A stretch of DNA of 32,797 nt. Source: Rhizobium sp. Q54. Lineage in GTDB: Bacteria > Pseudomonadota > Alphaproteobacteria > Rhizobiales > Xanthobacteraceae. The notes beneath the pieces are model-generated. The model worked only from the letters and a program-made list of their open reading frames with translations, was not told where the DNA came from and searched no databases. Positions 27,966-32,797 of this stretch are shown one piece after another. The stretch lies in contig CAMAWF010000003.1 in assembly GCA_945861895.1 (NCBI GenBank), forward strand, positions 1 to 32,797, given 5' to 3'. The stretch's first letter is position 1, and every line of letters starts with the position of its first letter. Both the position numbers and the translations under genes were made by a program.

Positions 27966-29126
27966 CTAACCGATAATCGCGTGCGGCAGGAAGCGCGAGG
28001 TGTTCCTGGTGATCGGCGTGGCATCCTCACGCACCGACAGGCCGCACGGCGTGCCGGCTGCAAACCACGAGCCGAGCACGACATAATTTCCCGCAAACTG
28101 CGGCAGCGGCGAATTCTCCTGCCGCACGAAGCCCTCGGCGCCGTAGGGGCCGCCCTCCGCGCCCGAACTCTTGCCGCCGACGACGAGCGCGACATTGGCG
28201 CCCTCGCGCGAATACAGCGGCTTGCGCACAAACGACGATCCGAGCGCTGCGGCGGCCGCGTCGTTGTCGAAATAGGCCGGCAGCAGATTGGGATGCTGCG
28301 GGAACATTTCCCACAGCAGCGGCAGAATGCCTTTGTTGGAAAGGATAGCCTTCCACGGCGGCTCGACGAATTGCGTGGTGGCGCCCAGCAGCGACGCGCC
28401 GAATTCTTCCCGCATCAGCCATTCCCACGGATAGAGCTTGAACAGCAGTTCGATCGGCCGGTTTTCAACATCGACATATTGTCCGCCGCCCGTTTTGCCG
28501 ATCGCATCGACCGGCAAAACAGATGTCGCGAGCCCGGCCTGCCGCGCGCAATCCTCAAGATAGGCGATGGTGCCGGCGTCCTCCGGTGCTTCCAGCATGC
28601 CGGTGAGATGCAGGCGGCGACCTTTGCCGATGCTCTTCCAGCCCTCGATCAGCCGCTCGTGCAGGGAATTGAATTGATCGGCGGTCTTCGGCAGCAGCTT
28701 GCTTTCGATCGCCTGCTCCAGCCACATCCACTGAAACACGCCGGTCTCCAGCGCCGCGGTCGGCGTATCGGCGTTGTATTCGAGCAGCTTGGCCGCTCCC
28801 TTGCCGTCGTAGCGAAAATCGAAACGGCCATAGAGGCTGGGATCGCCGCCCTTCCAGCTGCGCGCGATCCAGTTCCAGAACGGCACCGGAATGGCTAGCC
28901 GCCGCAGGATATTTTCGTCGTCGACGGCGCGCGTCACCAGTTCGCGGCACATTTGATCGAGCTCGGCCGTCGGGGCTTCGAGGTCGCGCTCGATCTGTTG
29001 CAGCGTGAATGCGTAGTACGCGCGCTCGTCCCAATAGGGCTCGCCGTCGATGCTATGGAAGTTAAATCCGACCGCTTCCGCGCGCTCGCGCCAGTCGGGA
29101 CGCTCTTTGCAAGCGACGCGCTGCAT
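27966..29126 (-). CDS. Glutathionylspermidine synthase-like ATP-grasp ligase
   Basis: The 386-residue protein matches the C-terminal synthetase half of glutathionylspermidine synthase, as in E. coli YgiC and YjfC, without the amidase domain. Recognisable stretches are G-E-P-Y-W-D-E near residue 30, F-D-F-R-Y-D-G with L-L-E-Y-N-A-D-T-P-T (nucleotide and metal site), Y-P-W-E-W-L near 230 and F-V-R-K-P-L-Y-S-R-E-G-A-N-V near 300. It would join a carboxylate to an amine using ATP; the true substrate is unknown and need not be glutathione or spermidine. It follows the DUF1190-type gene by 6 bp and converges on queF with 10 bp between stops. Confidence 0.9.
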   Translation of the reverse strand: MQRVACKERPDWRERAEAVGFNFHSIDGEPYWDERAYYAFTLQQIERDLEAPTAELDQMCRELVTRAVDDENILRRLAIPVPFWNWIARSWKGGDPSLYGRFDFRYDGKGAAKLLEYNADTPTAALETGVFQWMWLEQAIESKLLPKTADQFNSLHERLIEGWKSIGKGRRLHLTGMLEAPEDAGTIAYLEDCARQAGLATSVLPVDAIGKTGGGQYVDVENRPIELLFKLYPWEWLMREEFGASLLGATTQFVEPPWKAILSNKGILPLLWEMFPQHPNLLPAYFDNDAAAAALGSSFVRKPLYSREGANVALVVGGKSSGAEGGPYGAEGFVRQENSPLPQFAGNYVVLGSWFAAGTPCGLSVREDATPITRNTSRFLPHAIIG

Positions 29127-29132
29127 CGCCGG

Positions 29133-29537
29133 TCAGCTTCCCGAGGAATGCGAGCTGACCGAGCGCCCGGTCGAGCCGAAGCCGCTGCGCGTGGTGCTGC
29201 GCGACGACGATCCGCTGCGGCTGGTCGGGACGGTGGAGGTTCGCACTCCGCTTTGCCGCGATGAGGACGAAAAATTTGACCGCGACCAATTAGTGCGATT
29301 GCTGGTGGTCCAGGCCGAGCGGCGCTGCGGCGGGCATGGCGGCAGCAGCACTGCGGGCGCGCCGGGCGCCAGCGTTTGCGGCGCGATTGCACCCGGCGCC
29401 GGGGACTGCGGCGCGGCGGCGCCGGCCGCCGGCGGCGCGACACAATCGTCGGGCTTTTTCATGGAGAGAGAAAGTCCCGACGCACCCACGCCGGTAACCC
29501 CCAGCAGCAGCAGGGCAACCTGGGAGGAGCGTTTCAC
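29133..29537 (-). CDS. DUF1190/YgiB-like exported Ser-rich protein
   Basis: The 134-residue protein starts at GTG, with G-A-G-G at the stop of the gene before it. A basic N terminus and hydrophobic residues 7-25 (V-A-L-L-L-L-G-V-T-G-V-G) suggest a signal peptide or anchor; no lipobox is seen. A Pro/Ala-rich middle and a Ser/Arg/Thr-rich tail ending R-S-G-F-G-S-T-G-R-S-V follow, as in the YgiB family. Homology is judged mainly by this tail and by the operon, since such low-complexity sequence is weak evidence alone. The gene order DUF350, DUF1190, ATP-grasp mirrors E. coli ygiB-ygiC and yjfL-yjfC neighbourhoods. Confidence 0.75.
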   Translation of the reverse strand: MKRSSQVALLLLGVTGVGASGLSLSMKKPDDCVAPPAAGAAAPQSPAPGAIAPQTLAPGAPAVLLPPCPPQRRSAWTTSNRTNWSRSNFSSSSRQSGVRTSTVPTSRSGSSSRSTTRSGFGSTGRSVSSHSSGS

Positions 29538-29544
29538 CGCCGCC

Positions 29545-29949
29545 TCACCAGCTCATCGAGGCGGCGCTGAGCAACCCGGCGGTCACCGATGCAAGTCCCA
29601 GCCAGATTGCCGGCGCAAGCTCGCCCGCCGCGATGCGCCGGGACATTTCCGGCACCGCTATGCGCGCGACGAAATAGACGATGATCTGCACGACAAGCGC
29701 GATCACGCTCCAGATCGCGCAATCGACAATGTCGGCGGAATGCGCCACCGCGCTCGCGACCGGCAGAGCAAATCCCAACATGCTCAAGCCGAGCGCGATC
29801 GCCCCGCCCGGCACGTTTTTGCGGATCAGATCGAATTCGTTGTGCGGCGTGATGCGCGTATAGATCAGGAGATAGACGATGATGGCGAATGCCGACAGGC
29901 AAAAATAGGCGACAAACGCCGGCAATCCCGCAAGCGACTGCATCACCAT
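29545..29949 (-). CDS. DUF350-family membrane protein (YjfL-like)
   Basis: The 134-residue protein has four hydrophobic helices, roughly residues 8-28, 48-70, 76-97 and 110-131, with the conserved Y-T-R-I-T-P-H-N-E-F-x-L-I motif after the first helix and N-V-P-G-G-A-I-A-L-G-L-S in the second. These are DUF350 marks. A-G-G-A-G-A sits at good spacing before the ATG at 29949. It leads the ATP-grasp operon. The MFS gene lies 90 bp upstream on the same strand. The function of DUF350 is not established; a membrane scaffold for the neighbouring ligase product is a guess. Confidence 0.85.
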   Translation of the reverse strand: MVMQSLAGLPAFVAYFCLSAFAIIVYLLIYTRITPHNEFDLIRKNVPGGAIALGLSMLGFALPVASAVAHSADIVDCAIWSVIALVVQIIVYFVARIAVPEMSRRIAAGELAPAIWLGLASVTAGLLSAASMSW

Positions 29950-30039
29950 CGTGCTCTCCTATTGTTGCGAGCAATCCTTGTCGCGCGAGCATGCCGCATA
30001 TCGCTGCAAAAATCACCATGCCGGGACGACCAGCGGCGG

Positions 30040-31209
30040 TCAGTTTTTTATTGGCGCCGCGGGACGGCGCAGCCTGCGCGCGCAGATGATGCCGACCGCC
30101 ACCAGGCTCGCAGCACCCGTGAGCAGCACCGGCGTCAAGCCTACGCCGGCGATGCCGACGCTATAAACCACCGGTCCGGCGGCATGGCCGAGAAAGAAAA
30201 AGCAGGAATGCAGCGCCATCGTCGATCCGCGCGCGGCCGGCGCCAGTTCGCTGGCATAGATCTGGATGATGCCGTGCAGCAGATAAAAGCCGAATCCGGC
30301 CAACATGAAAATCGCAAACTCCCACGGCCAGGATAGCCGCAGCGCAATCGCCAGCAGGCAGAACGCCATCACCGCGCCGCCGCTGAGCATCAAGCGGCGC
30401 TCGCCAATGGTCGCGAGCAGCCACGACACCATGAAGGTGTAGACGATGCCGCCGATGCCGAAGCCGGCAATGACAAGCCCGGCGATCGATGCGCGCGTCT
30501 CGCCGTCCGCTTGCAGCAATGCAGCCATGTGCGGAAAGATGCCGAACAGAAACAGCGCTTCGAGCAGCACCGCGCCGTAGCAGATTTTCGCCAAGGGATT
30601 GCCGAAGATCGTGCGGTAGTTCGGCCCAAGCGACGACAGATCGAAACGGCCGGGCGCAGCATCGGGGTCGTCACGGAAACCGCGGACGGCGGCAATGACC
30701 CCGACAAGCCCGATCAGCGCCATGACGAAGAACACGCCGCGCCAGCCGATCAAGTCACCGATGACGCCAGCGCCGAACGCGCCCAGCAGATTACCGCTCA
30801 TGGCGGCGAACAGCAGGCGGCCGATGGCGACCTGCCGCTGCGCCACCGGCACGCGATCACCGGCAACCGCGAGCGCGATCGGAAACACGCCGCCGCCGGC
30901 GAGCCCGGCGATGACGCGCGTCACCATCAGCACATGAAAATCCGTCGCCATGCCGCCGACAACCGTGGCGACAACCAGCACGACCATGCAGATGGTCATC
31001 AGCCGCGTCTTGCTGAGCATGTCGGCGAGCGCGCCCAGCACCGGCTGCACCAGCGCATAGGGCAAGGCAAAGCCGGTCGAAAGCAGCGCCGCGGTCGCGG
31101 GCTCGACCGCCAGCGCCGCCGCGATCTGCGGGATCACGGGGTCGGTTGCACGCGTGAACAGCGTCGTCGAAAAACAGACGAAAGCGAGAATATTGAGGAA
31201 GCGGTTCAT
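30040..31209 (-). CDS. MFS transporter
   Basis: The 389-residue protein has about 12 hydrophobic segments in two halves. The loop between helices 2 and 3 reads G-A-L-A-D-M-L-S-K-T-R, the major-facilitator motif A pattern (G-x-x-x-D-x-x-x-R/K). T-R-V-I-A-G-L-A-G-G-G-V-F-P follows in helix 4. The overall likeness is to drug/sugar efflux-type permeases of the DHA1 branch, but the substrate cannot be read from sequence. It begins 30 bp after the kdsA stop and precedes DUF350 by 90 bp on the same strand. Confidence 0.92.
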   Translation of the reverse strand: MNRFLNILAFVCFSTTLFTRATDPVIPQIAAALAVEPATAALLSTGFALPYALVQPVLGALADMLSKTRLMTICMVVLVVATVVGGMATDFHVLMVTRVIAGLAGGGVFPIALAVAGDRVPVAQRQVAIGRLLFAAMSGNLLGAFGAGVIGDLIGWRGVFFVMALIGLVGVIAAVRGFRDDPDAAPGRFDLSSLGPNYRTIFGNPLAKICYGAVLLEALFLFGIFPHMAALLQADGETRASIAGLVIAGFGIGGIVYTFMVSWLLATIGERRLMLSGGAVMAFCLLAIALRLSWPWEFAIFMLAGFGFYLLHGIIQIYASELAPAARGSTMALHSCFFFLGHAAGPVVYSVGIAGVGLTPVLLTGAASLVAVGIICARRLRRPAAPIKN

Positions 31210-31239
31210 GCTGCGCGAGCGCGACGTGGCAAATGTTTT

Positions 31240-32079
31240 TTAGCGCTTGGCCAGGCGGTCGAATTCAACCAGGCGGCGCAGCAACGGCTCCATGTCCTTG
31301 AGCGGCAGCATGTTGGGGCCATCTGACGGCGCCTTGTCCGGGTCCTGATGCGTTTCGATGAAAACGCCTGCGACGCCCACCGCCACCGCCGCGCGCGCCA
31401 GCACCGGCACGAATTCGCGCTCGCCGCCCGACGATGTGCCCTGCCCGCCCGGCTGCTGCACCGAATGGGTGGCGTCAAAAATAACCGGCGCTCCGGTTTT
31501 TTTCAGCACCGGCAGCGCGCGCATGTCGGAGACCAGCGTGTTGTAGCCGAACGACACCCCGCGCTCGGTGACGAGTACATTGCGATTGCCCGCGCCGGTG
31601 ATTTTCTCGACCACGTTTTTCATGTCCCAGGGCGCGAGGAACTGTCCTTTCTTGACGTTGACCACGCAGCCGGTCTTTGCCGCGGCGACCAGCAAATCGG
31701 TCTGCCGGCACAGGAATGCCGGTATCTGCAATATGTCGACCGCCTTGGCGAGCCGCGCACATTGTTCCGCATCGTGCACGTCGGTGAGCACCGGCACGCG
31801 AACTTTCTCGCGGATTTCCGCGAATATCAGCAACGCCTGATCGAGACCGATGCCGCGCGCGGATTTCGCCGACGTGCGGTTGGCCTTGTCGAACGATGTC
31901 TTGAACACAAAGCCGATGCCGAGCCGCCCGGCGATCTCCTTGAGCGCGGACGCCATTTCCAGGCCGTGGTCGCGGCTCTCCAGCGCGCACGGCCCGGCGA
32001 TCAGCGCGAGCGGCAGCGCATTGCCGAATTTTACCTCGCCGACTGCGACGATGGCGTTTGGGATCGGGTCTTTGTCCAC
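31240..32079 (-). CDS. kdsA: 3-deoxy-8-phosphooctulonate synthase, metal-dependent type
   Basis: KdsA condenses phosphoenolpyruvate with arabinose 5-phosphate to Kdo-8-phosphate for lipopolysaccharide. The 279-residue protein shows L-I-A-G-P-C-A-L-E-S, F-K-T-S-F-D-K-A-N-R and D-A-T-H-S-V-Q-Q-P-G-G. The residue that separates the two classes is cysteine here (C31), and H205, E242 and D253 complete the metal site at the spacing of the Aquifex enzyme, whereas E. coli KdsA has Asn. The enzyme should therefore need a divalent metal. It lies 51 bp after a VOC-family gene. Confidence 0.97.
   Translation of the reverse strand: MDKDPIPNAIVAVGEVKFGNALPLALIAGPCALESRDHGLEMASALKEIAGRLGIGFVFKTSFDKANRTSAKSARGIGLDQALLIFAEIREKVRVPVLTDVHDAEQCARLAKAVDILQIPAFLCRQTDLLVAAAKTGCVVNVKKGQFLAPWDMKNVVEKITGAGNRNVLVTERGVSFGYNTLVSDMRALPVLKKTGAPVIFDATHSVQQPGGQGTSSGGEREFVPVLARAAVAVGVAGVFIETHQDPDKAPSDGPNMLPLKDMEPLLRRLVEFDRLAKR
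31439..31446 (-). promoter_or_regulatory. KOPS-type octamer GGGNAGGG
   Basis: GGGCAGGG on the minus strand (CCCTGCCC on plus) inside kdsA, pointing left toward the dif-like site 26 kb away. Confidence 0.3.
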
Positions 32080-32130
32080 GGTCGATTCAAATCCTTGCGG
32101 GGCGGACCATGAAGGGCGGCGGCGGCGCGG

Positions 32131-32796
32131 TCAACGGCCCACCGTACCCGCCTTTTCGAAAACGATTGTGGCGCCCATCGCGGTCCCGGCGCCTACCACG
32201 ATCTGGTTGCCATGCGCGACGGCCGCGACATTACCGCTTTGCAATACATTCAGGGTCGATGCGATGTCGCCGACGACAAAGCGCAAGGCGGCAAGCCGCG
32301 CGCCGTGGGCCGATGACGCCGGCGCAATCCCGAACGCGCCGCGAAACGCAATCTGGCCCATGACGGCAATCTCGCCGCGCGGGGTCGCGACGGCAATCCC
32401 GCCGGCATTCTCCCGCACATCCGGTTGCCCGGCAAAGGCGGCCAGAAATTCGCGGTGCGCATTCGGCCGCGCCGCCGCCAGAACAACGCCGGACACGCCC
32501 GTGACCCAGTTGGCGTGCTGCTGGAGCGCCGGGTTCCAGAAGTTTTCCGGGTAGTGTTGCCGACAGACGGCGAAACTCGTGCCGGGCGCCGCCGCATCGC
32601 GCGCAAACGCAAGCGTGAAAGCCACCTTCACCGCAGATCCGTCCGGCCGCTTGCCTTCGCGTTCGAAATGCAACGTCTCGGAGTTGGCGATGCCGGCAGC
32701 GCGGAAGGCGCGCTCGTCGGCCGCGGCATCCGCGGATTCAAGGATCAGCAGCGACAGCCCTTCGTTCTCGTTTAGAAAATCGCGGTTGAACGCGCC
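32131..32796 (-). CDS. VOC-family glyoxalase-like protein (partial at window edge)
   Basis: The frame is open to the right edge, so the N terminus is outside. The 221 visible residues include G-L-S-L-L-I-L-E-S, L-H-F-E-R, C-R-Q-H-Y-P-E-N-F-W-N-P near the middle and V-V-L-A-A-A-R-P near 130, a pattern seen in two-module vicinal-oxygen-chelate proteins of the Glyoxalase_3 type. A TTG at 32673 is not the start, because the family likeness continues upstream of it. A VOC gene beside kdsA recurs in Rhizobiales. Substrate is unknown. Confidence 0.78.
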   Translation of the reverse strand, partial: GAFNRDFLNENEGLSLLILESADAAADERAFRAAGIANSETLHFEREGKRPDGSAVKVAFTLAFARDAAAPGTSFAVCRQHYPENFWNPALQQHANWVTGVSGVVLAAARPNAHREFLAAFAGQPDVRENAGGIAVATPRGEIAVMGQIAFRGAFGIAPASSAHGARLAALRFVVGDIASTLNVLQSGNVAAVAHGNQIVVGAGTAMGATIVFEKAGTVGR

Positions 32797-32797
32797 G

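Overview
The window is a stretch of alphaproteobacterial chromosome, most likely from the Rhizobiales (Hyphomicrobiales) near Bradyrhizobiaceae/Xanthobacteraceae. Grounds for this are the high GC content, the dusB-ntrB-ntrC-ntrY-ntrX-dat-hfq-hflX order, the fused IspDF, the PdhB with its own lipoyl domain, and palindromic intergenic repeats of the kind common in that group. The genus cannot be fixed from sequence alone. No tRNA, rRNA, CRISPR array, transposase or prophage was seen, and no gene-free gap exceeds about 265 bp.

Layout. (1) 1-5417, plus strand: the end of a D-Ala-D-Ala carboxypeptidase gene, then tmk, holB, metG, tatD and a PhnP-like metallo-beta-lactamase gene, tightly packed with several 4-bp overlaps. 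(2) 5418-5682: an AT-rich gap (about 42% GC by hand count) holding a 28-bp XerCD/dif-like site at 5588-5615. (3) 5683-16674: mazG (+) meets hflX, hfq, a D-amino-acid aminotransferase, ntrX, ntrY, ntrC, ntrB and dusB, all on the minus strand. (4) 16863-18537: ispDF and cinA/pncC (+). (5) 18542-27437: a Coq10/RatA-type gene, lipA, a small GlsB/YeaQ-type membrane protein gene, lpdA, pdhC, pdhB, pdhA, ftsB and eno, all minus. (6) 27503-32797: queF (+), then a minus-strand run read as VOC-family gene (partial), kdsA, MFS transporter, DUF350, DUF1190 and a glutathionylspermidine-synthase-like ATP-grasp gene.

How the genes work together. Region 1 supplies DNA replication (dTMP kinase, clamp-loader delta prime) and translation (MetRS). 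Region 3 is the nitrogen/redox two-component cluster NtrBC and NtrYX plus the RNA regulators Hfq and HflX. Region 5 builds the pyruvate dehydrogenase complex (E1 alpha, E1 beta, E2, E3) and LipA, which makes the lipoyl cofactor for E2 and for the lipoylated E1 beta; enolase and FtsB lie upstream.

The most interesting signal is not a gene. The site at 5588-5615 resembles a chromosome-dimer resolution site. Gene orientation largely converges on it, and all six GGGNAGGG (KOPS-type) octamers found by eye point toward it: three on the plus strand to its left and three on the minus strand to its right. I infer that the window spans the replication terminus, or a XerCD attachment site near it. The least understood gene set is the DUF350-DUF1190-ATP-grasp operon.
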